A stretch of DNA of 62,420 bases from Symbiodinium natans (taxonomy: Eukaryota; Sar; Dinophyceae; Suessiales; Symbiodiniaceae): the NCBI GenBank assembly GCA_905221605.1, contig CAJNDS010000831.1, forward strand, positions 1 through 62,420. The letters run 5' to 3'. Positions 28,260 through 38,075 of this stretch are shown one piece after another; the stretch's first letter is position 1; every line of letters begins with the position of its first letter. Below the pieces are notes generated by a model. The model saw only the letters and a list, made by a program, of their open reading frames with translations. It ran no database searches and was not told the DNA's origin. The translations under genes and the position numbers were made by a program.

Positions 28260-28334
28260 ACATTGCTGCACTCCTGTGCACCATGGCTTTCACTCCGAAG
28301 CTCGAGGCTTTCGCCCGAACCCCTGAAATCTAGG
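28260..28334 (+). CDS. Short candidate terminal exon
   Basis: Frame IAALLCTMAFTPKLEAFART, PEI, TAG, immediately after a CCCTAAA array. Confidence 0.3.
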
Positions 28335-28890
28335 CCCGAGCACCCCTGAATGCTGTAGGGTTTATGGTTTAGGGTTTAGGGTTTTAGGGTTTTAGGGTTT
28401 AGGGGTTCCCGAATCTCCGAACTAACGACTTTCCTGAAGACTAAGCTGACACAAGCCCGCAAACCCTTCAACCCCGTAAACCCTTCAAAGCCCTTAAGCC
28501 GCTAAACGCTGACACCCTTGAACCCCTAAACCCTTAAAACCCATAAACAACGCTTCAAAAACCTTAAACCTCCATAAACCCTAAACCCTGAACCATAAAC
28601 CCCTGAACCCCTAAACCCTCAACAACCCTTAAACCCTACACCCTGAACCCTAAATCCTATACCCTGAATCCTATACCCTGAACCCCTAAACCCTGAACTG
28701 CTAAACCCCTGAACCTTAAAGAATCCTTAAGCCCCAAGGGGTTAAATTGTTTAGGGGTGTCAGGGTGCAAGGGTGCATGAGTTTAAGGGTTTGTGCTTTT
28801 TGGGCCTTGAATTCAGGGTTTAGGGTTTAGGGTTTAGGGTTTAGGGTTTAGGGTTTGGGGGTTTGGGGCTCGGGCCTTCCCTCCGCTGAG

Positions 28891-28976
28891 GTGACTGTCA
28901 ATCTGCTGGCGGCCATGCGAAGCTCCGATCTCACTCCCGACGACATGAGCCGAGCGACGCAACCACCTACCTGGCC
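28891..28976 (+). CDS. PPR exon (helix B, loop)
   Basis: After CCGCTGAG, frame VTVNLLAAMRSSDLTPDDMS, RATQPPTW. L-L-x-x-M-R-x-x-x-L-T-P-D is the PPR helix B and loop. Flanks are reversed here: TTTAGGG on the left and CCCTAAA on the right. Confidence 0.65.
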
Positions 28977-29060
28977 TAAACCCTAAACCCTAAACCCTAA
29001 ACCCTAAACCCTAAACCCTAAACCCTAAACCCTAAACCCTAAACCCTAAACCCTAAACCT
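28977..29060 (-). repeat. CCCTAAA array
   Basis: About 12 units. Confidence 0.97.
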
Positions 29061-29100
29061 ACCTGCAGGTTCCTGGATCGTTCCAATTATGGATGTGGAC

Positions 29101-29207
29101 CTCAAAACCTCAATCCCCCCAAGCCCGAAACCCCAAAACCACTAAACCCAATATGGACTCAAAACCTCAATCCCCCCAAGCCCGAAACCCCAAAACCACT
29201 AAACCCA
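29101..29207 (-). repeat. 57-base tandem duplication
   Basis: CTCAAAACCTCAATCCCCCC to ACTAAACCCA occurs at 29101-29150 and again at 29158-29207 without a mismatch that I can see, so the duplication is recent. Confidence 0.9.
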
Positions 29208-29452
29208 CAAACCCAAAACCTCAAAACCCCAAAACCTCAAGCCCCCCGACCCTAAACCCTAAACCCTAAACCCCCAAAACCCCCAAACCCGAAAAAACCC
29301 AAAACATCAAGGCCATAGACGACCCTAAACCCTAAACCCCCAAAACTCGAGACCCTAACCCTGTAAATCCCAGAAACCTCAATTCCCCTAAGCCCTAAAC
29401 CTAAACCCGAAACCCCAAACCCTAAATCCCCAAAACCCCGAAAATCTTCGAG

Positions 29453-29540
29453 GCCATGGGCGAGCGTTGGCGTCTCTGGCGCGCGCGGCGGCTGGCTGGG
29501 CTTCAGCGCTGCCGCTGCTCGGCTCGGCCGGAGGGGGGTG
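29453..29540 (+). CDS. Arginine-rich exon, possibly degraded PPR
   Basis: After ATCTTCGAG, frame AMGERWRLWRARRLAGLQRC, RCSARPEGG, ending in a G-rich run. Confidence 0.35.
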
Positions 29541-29876
29541 GGGGTGGAGGGTTTTGGGTTTTGGGGTCTAGGGTTTGGGGTTTAGGGTTTGGGGTTTAGG
29601 GTTTAGGGTTTGAGATTTTGGGGTCTTGGGTTTTGGGGCTTGGGGTTTAGGGTTTGGGGTTTAGGGCTTAAGGGGGTTAGGCCCGTAGGGGCTTGTCAGT
29701 TTAGCACGAAGGCTGGGCCGTAAAGTCACTATTGAATGGCCTTGGCCCTGCTTGCACCGCGGGAGGACCCCCCTCAGCCCTCAATGAGAAGCTTCCCAGC
29801 GCCATCCTGCGGAGTGTCCGAGATAGAAATGTTGGGGTTAGGGTTTAGGGTTGAGGGTTGAGGGTAAATGGTGCAG

Positions 29877-29955
29877 GCTGCCTCTGGCTTAGTGAGCCAC
29901 AACGTGGTGATCAACGCCTGCGGGCAGGCACAGTGGTGTGAACAGGTTGTCCATG
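29877..29955 (+). CDS. PPR exon (helix A half)
   Basis: After AATGGTGCAG, peptide LVSHNVVINACGQAQWCEQV: N-V-V-I-N-A-C-G-x-x-x-x-W. Left flank TTTAGGG, right flank CCCTAAA. Confidence 0.65.
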
Positions 29956-30195
29956 AAACCCTAAACCCTCAGCCTCCTTAAACCCTAAACCCGAAACTGG
30001 GGTGGGGGGGGGGGGGGGGAAGTGTCATCTTACAGCGAAGAAGTTCGGGTGCAGGGATTATCCCCTGACCATCCCTACCACTGCCCACATTACCCATCAC
30101 CTTTCTTTCCAATCAAGCAGGTCCCTAAACCTCAACGCTAAACACCCCATCCCTGAATCCCATGCTTTTGCGTTTGAATAGCAGGCTTCCATACT

Positions 30196-30300
30196 TGGTT
30201 CATGGGTACTCAGAAGGGTTTTAAATCACTCTATTCAAGACTGTAACCATAGTTACCCTACGCTTAACTCTACTCATAAGCACCCATGAACTTCCGAGTA
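30196..30300 (+). mobile_element. Family D MITE-like element, copy 1
   Basis: Inverted ends GGTTCATGGGTACTC and GCACCCATGAACTTCCGAG; core with CCATAGTTACCCTACGC. Starts GT, ends AG. Confidence 0.7.
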
Positions 30301-30374
30301 ATTAGCCCTAAGCCTAAAACCCTGAACTCTAAACCCTAACCCCTGAACCTCCATGTTCGTGTTTTTTCGGGGAG

Positions 30375-30450
30375 GCCTCCGACTGGGCCTCAGCGCTGGG
30401 GCTTCTGGCGGCGCTGCCGCGTCACGCGTTGCGTGGGGACTGCAACCCTG
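30375..30450 (+). CDS. PPR exon (helix B half)
   Basis: After TCGGGGAG, frame ASDWASALGLLAALPRHALR, GDCNP: W-x-x-A-L-x-L-L-A. Donor CCCTG|GTTTAGGG. Confidence 0.7.
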
Positions 30451-30787
30451 GTTTAGGGTTTGGAGTTTGTGAGGATTTATACGGTTTGGGGTCTTGGCGG
30501 TTGAGGGCTTAGGGTTTGGGCCCAGCTGGTTTAGGGTCTGAGGATTTGCAAGGACTCAGGGTACGGTGTGTAGGGTTAAGGGTTTGGGGTCTTGGGATTT
30601 GTAAGGACTCAGATTTTGGGGTGTAAGGTTTAGGGTTCAGGGAGTTCGGATTCTGTGTCGATCATGAATTTGAGGGTGGCAGTCGTGAGTATGTGGTCCC
30701 TAAACCCCTAAACCCTAAACCCCTAAACCCCTAAACCCTAAACCCTAAACCCTAAACCCGGTCATTGAAGATCGGTTCATTACCTAG

Positions 30788-30868
30788 CTCCCGGATGGCC
30801 ATCGCAAATGCGAGCTGTGCCACCTCGATTCGAACGGGCATCAAGCGGCGCGTCAAGGAGACCCCTGA
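30788..30868 (+). CDS. Candidate terminal exon, frame undecided
   Basis: After TTACCTAG, frame LPDGHRKCELCHLDSNGHQA to TGA has a C-x-x-C pair. Another frame, MAIANASCATSIRTGIKRRV, is open to a later TAA. Confidence 0.35.
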   Translation, partial: LPDGHRKCELCHLDSNGHQAARQGDP

Positions 30869-30960
30869 AATTGAGCCCTAAACCCTAAACCCTAAACCCT
30901 ATACCCTATAAACCCTAAACCCTAAACCCTAAAACGCAACCGCTCACCGCTTCGGGCCAG

Positions 30961-31067
30961 AAGGATTTGTGGGATGCGCGATGCTCTCCAAGGCGGCCAT
31001 GTGGAGTTGCTGGGGCCAGGATACGCACACTCTCTCCGAGTACTACTCAATTCCAAAAACTCCGTTC
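30961..31067 (+). CDS. Exon open in all three forward frames
   Basis: From TTCGGGCCAG to the TTTAGGG array. Frames read RICGMRDALQGGHVELLGPG, or GFVGCAMLSKAAMWSCWGQD, or KDLWDARCSPRRPCGVAGAR. An exon is likely, but the frame cannot be chosen. Confidence 0.45.
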
Positions 31068-31069
31068 GG

Positions 31070-31146
31070 GTTTAGGGTTTAGGGTTTAGGGTTTAGGGTT
31101 TAGGGTTTAGGGTTTAGGGTTTAGGGTTTAGGGTTTAGGGTTTAAG
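31070..31146 (+). repeat. TTTAGGG array
   Basis: About 11 units. Confidence 0.97.
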
Positions 31147-31529
31147 GTTTAACCACCTATAAACCCCAAACCCTGTAAACCCGAAGCCCTCTAAACCCCC
31201 CCCAAAACCCCGCTATAAACTTAGGGATTCTTGGGGAAAAATTGAAGTGTTGGGCACTATACTATAATTTCTAAGAAGCAGCGATTTTTTTGCTAGGGCT
31301 CCAAGTTCAGTATAGTAAACCCTAAAGCCCCAAACCCTATCATGAGGCTTATTACTGTTTTCAACTCCATTTTAGAGATGCCATTCTGCCTCTTTAGTTC
31401 TGAGGGGAGGAGAACCCTTCAAGCCTTGTGGACATGTAAAGGGTTTAGGATTTAGAGTTTAGGGTTGGGGGGAAAAGGGGGGGGGGGGGGGGGGGGCCGG
31501 GTTTACAGGGCTTATGGTGCATCAGGCGA

Positions 31530-31850
31530 AGGTGCCCAAAACCCTAAACCCTATAAGCTCTACACCCAAAACCCTATAAGCCCTATAAGCCCTACGCCCT
31601 AAACCCTACCAGCCCTATAAGCTCTACACCCAAACCCTAGAAGCCCTATAAGCTCAAAACCCTAAACCCCTACGCCTTAAGCACTACACCCTAAGCCCCA
31701 CCTGCCCTACAAGCCCTATAAGTCCTATAAACCCTCTAAGCCCCACAAGCCCTATAAGCCCTACAATACAAGTAAAGCTCTACACCCGAAACCCTTGAGC
31801 CCCATAAGCCCCATGAGCACTACAGGCAACGAAGCCCTAAACCCTAAACC
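31530..31850 (-). repeat. CCCTATAAG / CCCTACAAG 9-mer variant array
   Basis: Degenerate 9-mers, ending in pure CCCTAAA before the PPR exon at 31881. Confidence 0.8.
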
Positions 31851-31880
31851 CTAAAACCTCCTCAAATTCTCTGGGTGCAG

Positions 31881-31981
31881 GACGCCGTAAGCTACAACAG
31901 CGCCATCGCCGCCTGCGGCCGAGGCCTTGCCATAGCCCATGCAATGCAGCTCCTGTCCTTCGGCGGAACACACAGAGGGGG
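31881..31981 (+). CDS. PPR exon, near complete motif
   Basis: After TCTGGGTGCAG; DAVSYNSAIAACGRGLAIAH, AMQLLSFGGTHRGG. Helix A V-S-Y-N-S-A-I-A-A-C-G and helix B A-M-Q-L-L. C-array left, G-array right; donor GG|GTTAGGG. Confidence 0.8.
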
Positions 31982-32343
31982 GTTAGGGTTTAGGGTTTAG
32001 CGTTTTGTGTTTAGCGTTTAGCGTTTAGGATTTACGTATTGGAGGTCGGGGTTTGGGAGCAGCGATGAGATTGCGATTGAGTTTGAGACTTCGATGGAAT
32101 GTGATAACCCGAAGCCCACAGCGCAATGCACAGACCTTCGAGAAATGGACCTGCAATGTTGTTTTGCTTTGTTTGTAAACCCTAAACCCTAAGCCTTAGA
32201 CCCTAAACCCTGAACCCTGAACCCTGAACCCTGAACCCTGAACCGTCCGTGTAAGCCCCGAACCCTAAACCCGAAGCTTCGGATTTACGCCAAACCCCCC
32301 GGCCCCCATAAATGCCCGAAACCTCAAAGCGCTAAACGCCATC

Positions 32344-32393
32344 AGTATGATCCCAGGACTGCAGTAGAGATGCCACTAGGCCTCCGAAGCCTG
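32344..32393 (+). CDS. Short exon, unrecognised
   Basis: After GCCATCAG, frame YDPRTAVEMPLGLRSL ends at GGTTTGGGG. Confidence 0.3.
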
Positions 32394-32485
32394 GGTTTGG
32401 GGTTTAGGGTTTAGGGTTTAGGGTTTAGGGCTTGGGGTTTAGGGTTTAGGGTTTAGGGCTGGGGGTTCAGGGTTTAGGAGAAACC

Positions 32486-32573
32486 CAAGCCCCTCGGTTT
32501 GCCTGCGTGCTGAGGTCCGACATGTCCGTGGTGAGGATTCCGCCGGATGAGGCGCAGCTTTACCTAAAGGCTC
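32486..32573 (+). CDS. Exon running into a family E element
   Basis: Frame RFACVLRSDMSVVRIPPDEA, QLYLKAP. The last codons CTA-AAG-GCT-CCT are the E inverted repeat, so the element contributes coding sequence. Confidence 0.45.
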
Positions 32574-32804
32574 CTACGATGATAATCATAGTAGTACTAA
32601 TATTGCGAATAATACTAACAATACTAACCATAGTAATAGTACTAATAATACCAAGAATACTAAAAGTATTTCTACTAATCTTAATAATGCTAATAATAAT
32701 ACTAATCATACTAAAGGTTTCGGGTTTAGGGTTTCCTGTTGGGGGTAGTGTGCTAGAATCCCCCAGAACAAGCCCACAAAAGGAACTACATTGGAGCCTT
32801 CAGG
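32563..32804 (+). mobile_element. Family E element enlarged by an AT-rich minisatellite
   Basis: Left repeat CTAAAGGCTCCTACGATG, then about 130 bases of TAATACTAA-like repeats, a short TTTCGGGTTTAGGG piece, then GGAACTACATTGGAGCCTTC and AG. Acceptor at 32803-32804. Confidence 0.7.
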
Positions 32805-32834
32805 CAGAGCTTTGGGGAGTTTTACGGTGTCTGG
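32805..32834 (+). CDS. Short exon after the enlarged E element
   Basis: AELWGVLRCL, ten codons to GGTTTAGGG. Confidence 0.35.
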
Positions 32835-32984
32835 GTTTAGGGTTTGAGGCTGATGGGTAGGCGGATCTGGTGTTCTGGATTGAGTGTCTGGGATCAGCAG
32901 TTCAGCTGCAGCTTTAGAGTTTAAAGCTTACGGGGCCAACCTAAACCCGAAAACCCTCAAGTTTAAAGCCCTCAGATGATTCAG

Positions 32985-33064
32985 GTCCGAGCGCTCACCA
33001 CCAGGCTACTGAGCTTCGACGGATAACAGGAGTGGCCTCGCCATCGCAAGACACCTCCCTGAGG
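32985..33064 (+). CDS. Exon before a family C intron, unrecognised
   Basis: After GATGATTCAG, frame PSAHHQATELRRITGVASPS, QDTSLR ends at CTGAGG|GTCCATG in phase 0. Confidence 0.55.
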
Positions 33065-33165
33065 GTCCATGTACCTCATTATTATATACTTGGGCCCCAA
33101 AGTCCTTAAGTAGGAAGTACTTTATAAGGGCCAAGTATTCCCTATCTTGGTACATGGACCCTTAG
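33065..33165 (+). mobile_element. Family C element acting as an intron, copy 2
   Basis: 101 bases from GTCCATGTACCTCATT to TTGGTACATGGACCCTTAG. Inverted ends and inner TACTTGGGCCCC / GGGCCAAGTATTC pairs. Removal joins CTG-AGG to GGC-CTG in frame. Confidence 0.85.
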
Positions 33166-33209
33166 GGCCTGACGGATCCCCTTCACTCCCCTTCGTCGGG
33201 TTCAGGGAG
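33166..33209 (+). CDS. Exon after the family C intron
   Basis: GLTDPLHSPSSGSG in the same frame, ending at GGGAG|GTGTGC. Confidence 0.5.
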
Positions 33210-33584
33210 GTGTGCAGGGCGTAGGGGGCGTAGGACGGGCTGAGCTTTACAGCTGTTAATCTCCCGTCAGCGTTTAGGGGACCAACCGATTTCAAGCGCA
33301 CCCTAGACTCCTAAGCCCTAAAGCAAAACCCGATTCCATGCAAGAATCGGGCATAGTTTTTCAGGCCTCTTACGGTGGACTGCTGGGCGCCTTGGCGACA
33401 GCCGGGAGGCAGGGAGGGGGCCCCCCCGAAATGGGGGGTCACGGAAACAGAGGAGCCCCCAATATAGGACCCCAAATTCGAACACCCCGAAACCCTAAAC
33501 CCCAAACCTTAAACCCTAAACCCTAAACCCCAAACCTTAAACCAGGTTTGCAAGGCTTCGGAGGTTGGGGGGCGGGGGGGCGAG

Positions 33585-33643
33585 GGATGCTTGATGTCGT
33601 ATCAGCCCCAGAGCCTAAACTCAAACCCTTGATGCTCTACTGG
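33585..33643 (+). CDS. Exon before a family B element
   Basis: Frame MLDVVSAPEPKLKPLMLYW ends at TGG|GTAGGCCC. The start is near a G-rich run and uncertain. Confidence 0.4.
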
Positions 33644-33736
33644 GTAGGCCCTTGGTATGTTTCATATGCTTCCCTTATTGGGTTTAAGAGGATCCTATTT
33701 CGGAATATGTTTTAGAGGAGTTAAGGGCCATCCTAG
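33644..33736 (+). mobile_element. Family B element, copy 3
   Basis: GTAGGCCCTTGGTATGTTTC, CTTATTGGGTTTAAGAGGAT, CGGAATATGTTTTAGAGGAG, TTAAGGGCCATCCTAG. Starts GT and ends AG; ends contain GGCCCTT / AAGGGCC. Confidence 0.75.
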
Positions 33737-34132
33737 TCTAGACTCTAGACCCTACACCCTAGAGCCTACCGAGGCGAAGGGTTGAAGGTTCCACCTTGTG
33801 AGCTAGATGAAGCACAGCTCCCTAAAGTTTTTGGGGTTTAGGGGTACCTCCTCTCTTTCCCAAATCTTCCCTACAAAGACCAAGCCTCTGGGAGGGAGCC
33901 TTTTCTGTTAGGGGCACTCTCACGCCTTTTCTCTAGTGTCAGTCCTACCCCCTAAACCCTAAACCCTAAGCCCATCCCTCATGATCAGCTGACAGCGCCT
34001 CTTGCGCAGCTGAAAGTGCTTAGACCCCCTTTTAGGCTCTCAGAGGGTCTAGGGCCCCAAACCCCAAAGGCCCCGATCCCCTACTTGAAAATTCACAAAT
34101 GCTTGTAAGTAGGCTACCCTAAACCCTAAACC

Positions 34133-34405
34133 CTAAATTTAAGAGCCTCCGGCTCAAGCCGCCGACCCCGCTGGTCTAAACTCATTTGAGAATGCTCGGC
34201 AGAGTTCTGTGAAACGTTTGGGGGGGGGGTAGGGGGTAGCACCAGCACAAGCTCAAGCCAAAAAAGGCGTGGGGGTGGGGGGGGGGGGGGGTGGGGGGGG
34301 GGGGGGGGGGTTGGGGGGGGGGTTTGGGGGGGGGGGGGGGGGGGGGTTGGGGGGGGGGTGGGGGGGGGGGTTGGGGGGGGGGGGGGTGGGGGGGGGGGGG
34401 GGGGT

Positions 34406-34486
<81 letters not shown>

Positions 34487-34597
34487 CGAAAACGCTGATT
34501 TTGCTGAGGGCGCCCCTACCCCCCTGTGCTGAACCGCCTGTTTACGCTGTGCGGGTGGCGCGGTCCTCCACGAAAAAATTGTGCACCGACCCCCCCT

Positions 34598-34636
<39 letters not shown>

Positions 34637-34717
34637 CGTTTTGGGGGGGTCAGGAGGGAAAGAGGGAGGTTTTCACCTCCTTTTCCCATCCAACACGCCG
34701 CCAGGGTCGGCGGACCC
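34133..34717 (+). mobile_element. Family I poly-G element, copy 1
   Basis: Outer inverted repeat GCCGCCGACCCCGCTGG / CCGCCAGGGTCGGCGGAC. Contains GTGAAACGTTTGGGG, then a G tract of about 215 bases (34270-34486) with TT interruptions then about 80 pure G, an internal segment, a poly-C run (34601-34635), GCGTTTTGGGGGGGTCAGGA and the tail TTTTCCCATCCAACACGCCG. Copy 2 at 42311. Confidence 0.8.
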
Positions 34718-34805
34718 TAAACCCTAAACCCTGAAAAAATACCTAAACCCTAAACCCTAAACCCTAAACCCTAAACGCTTGAAACTTCAATCCCGAACCA
34801 CGCAG

Positions 34806-34862
34806 CCGAAGGTGGCGAGAGGCCAACGCGCTCCTTCAAGACATGCAATCTGCCGGCATTTC
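34806..34862 (+). CDS. PPR exon (helix B half)
   Basis: After CCACGCAG, peptide RRWREANALLQDMQSAGIS: W-x-x-A-x-x-L-L-x-x-M-x-x-A-G. Donor ATTTC|GTAGGGAG. CCCTAAA array on the left. Confidence 0.75.
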
Positions 34863-34869
34863 GTAGGGA

Positions 34870-35565
34870 GTTTTCAGCAGGGTTTAGGCTTCAGAGTTAG
34901 GGCCTTAGGGCTTAGGGTTTAGGGCTTAGGGCTTAGGGTGTAGGGCAAAGTTTGTTTTTGTTTGTTTGTTTGCTGCGTTTTTTCTTCGGAGCTTGTTTGG
35001 GTCGATTCCTCGGGGTTGAAGTAGTAGTAGTAGGCTGTATGAGCTTTGTGTGGCTGGGTTTTATGTATAAGGATTGCTGATGAGGCTTCCCCAAACCCTA
35101 ATAAACCCGGAGGCTTGGGAGTCTGGGAGGATCCAGAAAGCTGACCCCCCCCCCCCTTTGCCGAGGTCGGGGGAGAGAATTCTGCCGGATGGCTTCTGCT
35201 TCTGGGCACTGTTGAGGGTATAGGGTTCAGGGTTTAGGGTTTGGGGTTTGAGGGCCTGGGATTCCATGACCTTTACTTGGAGGTTCATGGGCAGTTCTGG
35301 TCGTTATAGCTGGGTCTATGAGTAGGCTATAGCTCTCACGGGTTGCATTTTTTTTTTTTGGGGGGGGGGGGGGGGTAGCGCAAGCTACAACCTACTTAGA
35401 GCAAAAATGGCTGTATACAGTTGGGTAGTTTAGGCTTTTATGGGGCTGTACTGCCGTAGAAGCGTTAGAGGGTCTGCCCTAAACCCCAAACCCTAAACCC
35501 TAAACCCTAAACCCTCAACCCTCCAAGGAGGCCCCAAGCCCTAATCCCGACTCCCTAAAGCTTGG
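34870..35565. other. Stretch without a convincing exon
   Basis: TTTAGGG/CTTAGGG run at 34900-34945, a GTAGTAGTAG run near 35020, a poly-T/poly-G run at 35350-35376 and CCCTAAA at 35480-35520. A 96-codon minus frame with many K, Q and Y residues ends in repeat-coded residues and is not called. Confidence 0.4.
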
Positions 35566-35735
35566 GATGTTACCCCTTATACCTATGTTCTACTAGGGGG
35601 TTAGGGGTTTAGGGTTTAGGGTTTAGGGGTTTAGGGGTTTAGGTGGGGGGGGGGGGGGGGGGGGGGGGGGGGGTACTATCATCTCGATTAAGGACTGTGA
35701 GTATAAGGGGGAACGTCCCAACCTATTGGGTTTAA
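35566..35735 (+). mobile_element. Family H element, interrupted by array and poly-G
   Basis: GGGATGTTACCCCTTATACC at the left and AGTATAAGGGGGAACGTCCC at the right are inverted. Inside are a TTTAGGG array and a 30-base G run. Copy 2 (42026) lacks both, so they were inserted here. Confidence 0.7.
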
Positions 35736-35838
35736 GAGCCCTAAACCCTAAACCCTAAACCCTAAACCCTAAACCCTAAACCCTAAACCCTAAACCCTAA
35801 ACCCTAAACCCTAAACCCTAAACCCTAAACCCTAAACC
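35736..35838 (-). repeat. CCCTAAA array
   Basis: About 14 units; a further H-type end (GTATAGGGGGGAGCATCCCA) follows at 35846. Confidence 0.97.
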
Positions 35839-35918
35839 TCTGTTGGTATAGGGGGGAGCATCCCAACCCAAAGCCCCCAATTTGGGTAGAACCTGCCGAG
35901 AATGCTTGGCGAGCCCAG

Positions 35919-35962
35919 GCTTCCGTGCTGCCATCAGCGCCTGCGAGAAAGCAGGCAATAGG
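35919..35962 (+). CDS. PPR exon (helix A)
   Basis: After GCGAGCCCAG; GFRAAISACEKAGN matches F-x-A-A-I-S-A-C-E-K-A-G. Donor AATAG|GGTTTAGGG region. Confidence 0.75.
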
Positions 35963-36072
35963 GTTTAGGGTTTAGGGTTTAGGGTTTAGGGTTTAGGGTT
36001 TAGGGTTTAGGGTATCGCGTTTGCGTCCCAAAACCAAAGCCTAGTCCACCTGCAACACCCCCCCCTAAACCC

Positions 36073-36180
36073 CCCAAGGGTCCATGTACCCCTGTACAGG
36101 ATATATTTGGGCCTGAAAGGGGTTCCCATAGAGTAGCTTTAGGGTCCAAGTGTCCCTCCTTTCTAGCTCGAACCCCTTAA
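36073..36180 (+). mobile_element. Family C element, right end lost
   Basis: CAAGGGTCCATGTACCCCTG, ATATTTGGGCCTGAAAGGGG, TTCCCATAGAGTAGCTTTAG, GGTCCAAGTGTCCC; no terminal GTACATGGAC. Confidence 0.6.
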
Positions 36181-36407
36181 GCCCTCAAAGCTTCAAACCT
36201 TGCTGCCTGAACCCTGGAACCCCAAAACCTAAACCTAAAACCTCTTAAACTGCCAAGCCCTCTACGCCCTTTTCAGCCCTCAGCGCTCCATCGTTTTCCT
36301 ACACCCTAATCCAAACCCTAAACCCTAAACCCTAAACTCTAAGCCCTAAACCCTAAACCCTAAACCCTAAACCCTAAACCTACCCGAAACCCGCATGCTG
36401 TAGCTAG

Positions 36408-36470
36408 GCCAGTGGCAAGCAGCCGTGGCGCTGCTCGCCGGTCTTCCTGAAAGAGATGCTGTCAGTGTTA
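36408..36470 (+). CDS. PPR exon (helix B and start of next motif)
   Basis: After TAGCTAG; GQWQAAVALLAGLPERDAVS then VNGVL. W-Q-x-A-V-x-L-L-A followed by D-A-V-S-x-N. End not clear; GTACATAC at about 36497 or GTAAAC at 36518 could be donors. Confidence 0.65.
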
Positions 36471-36639
36471 ATGGCGTCTTGGCGTTTCCTGGATACGTAC
36501 ATACGGCATGTAGATCTGTAAACAACAGACACCCTAAACCCTAAAGCCTAAACCCTATTGGCAAGTCTGAGGTGGTGTTGGGGCGGGGGTGGGGGTTAGG
36601 TTTTCGTGTTCAGGGGTTTCAAGTGGTGTACTGACAGTA

Positions 36640-36798
36640 TGCTTAGACCCTTCGGTAAGCCATGGTTCGGGTTGGGCCGGGGTAGCTCTCATGACTGTTT
36701 CTTCAGTTTCGCAATGCTTCTTTGTGCTGTCGCGCCGGGCCATGCAGACACAGAATCTGCAGGGCCTGAGACGTAAAGCAACTCTGGAGTCTGCTTGA
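36640..36798 (+). CDS. Candidate terminal exon, unrecognised
   Basis: Frame GSGWAGVALMTVSSVSQCFF, VLSRRAMQTQNLQGLRRKAT, LESA to TGA. A minus frame overlaps. Confidence 0.4.
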   Translation, partial: CLDPSVSHGSGWAGVALMTVSSVSQCFFVLSRRAMQTQNLQGLRRKATLESA

Positions 36799-37728
36799 AC
36801 CCTACAGATCTTTATTAGCCCGAAACCCAAACCCTACACTCAAGACCCAACCCTAAACCCTAAACTCAAGACCTTGAACCCTAAACTCCAAACTCCAAAC
36901 CCTAAACCCTAAACCCTAAACCCTAAACTCCAAACTCTAAACTCTCATATCTGAGGCGTCATCAGCGTGGCCTGCCAGCACGAAGTCTCACAGGCCCCCA
37001 AGCCTCCGACCGGAAATCGGAAGCCGATCCCCCCCCCCCCCCACCCGACCAACTCTCAAAAGGGGTTTAGGGTTTAGGGTTTAGGGTTTCGGGTTTAGGG
37101 TTTAGGGTCTAGGGTTTCGGGTTTAGGTGTTAAGGAGGTTGAGGGTGTAGAGTTTACGGTTTAGGGTTTAGAGTTAAGGAGGTTCAGGCTTTAGAGTCTC
37201 GAATATAGGCTGTCGGGTTCAGAAGGTTGATGCTGACGCCTACACCTCAAACCCTCCAGCGCTCAACCCCAAAAGCGTTTCCTACACTCTGAAACCCTAA
37301 ACACTAAAGTATATTTTTTGGTTTGGGGTTTAGGGCTCTTAGGGTTTAGGGTTTAGGGTTTAGGGTTTCCGGTTTAGTGTCTAAAGTTTAGGGGGTGTGT
37401 AAGGCTTATGCAGTATATTGGGTTTAGGGCTGAGGTTCCGCTTGCATCCCTTATACATCCTCTCTTACGGTTCTATTCCCAATGGAGCCTCAGAGCCATC
37501 CAGGGTTGATCCCAAAGAAAGCCACACCACTCAAGCCCCCCTTCGAGTTAGGGGTTTTAGGGTTGTGGGGGGTGGGGGGGGGGGGGTGTCCTCAGCCCTT
37601 TAAAGAAGGTTCGGAGCTCCGAAATCGTAAGTCCCTAAAAAGGGTTTAGGGTTTCGGGTTTAGGTTTAGGGTTTAGGGTTTAGGGTTTAGGGTTTAGGGT
37701 ATGCCTCAAGCCCCTCTGAGCTTCCGAG

Positions 37729-37809
37729 GCCTGTGGCAAGGCCGGCCGATGGGATTTGGCACTCTCCCTGCTGTCAGCCATGTCGGAAATCTGGCGAGAA
37801 GCTGTGGGG
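37729..37809 (+). CDS. PPR exon, near complete motif
   Basis: After CTTCCGAG; ACGKAGRWDLALSLLSAMSE, IWREAVG. Continues the C-G/E-K-x-G turn into helix B W-x-L-A-L-x-L-L-x-x-M. Donor TGGGG|GTTTAGGG. Confidence 0.75.
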
Positions 37810-37913
37810 GTTTAGGGGTTTAGGGTTCTGGGGATGGGGCTAGGGATTTCGGGGCTTTTGTGTTCACAGGGTGTTTCGCGCTTTTGGTCTTATGACGTAA
37901 TTTTGCTTTGAAG

Positions 37914-38075
37914 ACGGGATCACATACGAGGCACCATGTCTCAACCATTGTGACAACGAAGATGCACTTTGGGGGTTTCAGCTTAAGCCACTTCGCCGCA
38001 AGCTTTGAGTTAAAGGCATTTGAAGCCGAGACTCTAAAGGCCAAAACCCGAAGAAGCCAAGGGTATAGGGCATAA
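37914..38075 (+). CDS. Terminal exon, unrecognised
   Basis: After TTGCTTTGAAG, 53 codons: TGSHTRHHVSTIVTTKMHFG, GFSLSHFAASFELKAFEAET, LKAKTRRSQGYRA, TAA. A 74-codon minus frame over the same bases is also protein-like, so strand is probable only. Confidence 0.4.
   Translation, partial: TGSHTRHHVSTIVTTKMHFGGFSLSHFAASFELKAFEAETLKAKTRRSQGYRA

Noticed and set aside
31206-31325. Fourth family G element
   Set aside because: Some AT-rich similarity and a weak inverted repeat, but the diagnostic CTTAAGAGCCCC end is missing.
34269-34734. Glycine-rich frames of 87-147 codons
   Set aside because: Poly-G translation in a family I element.
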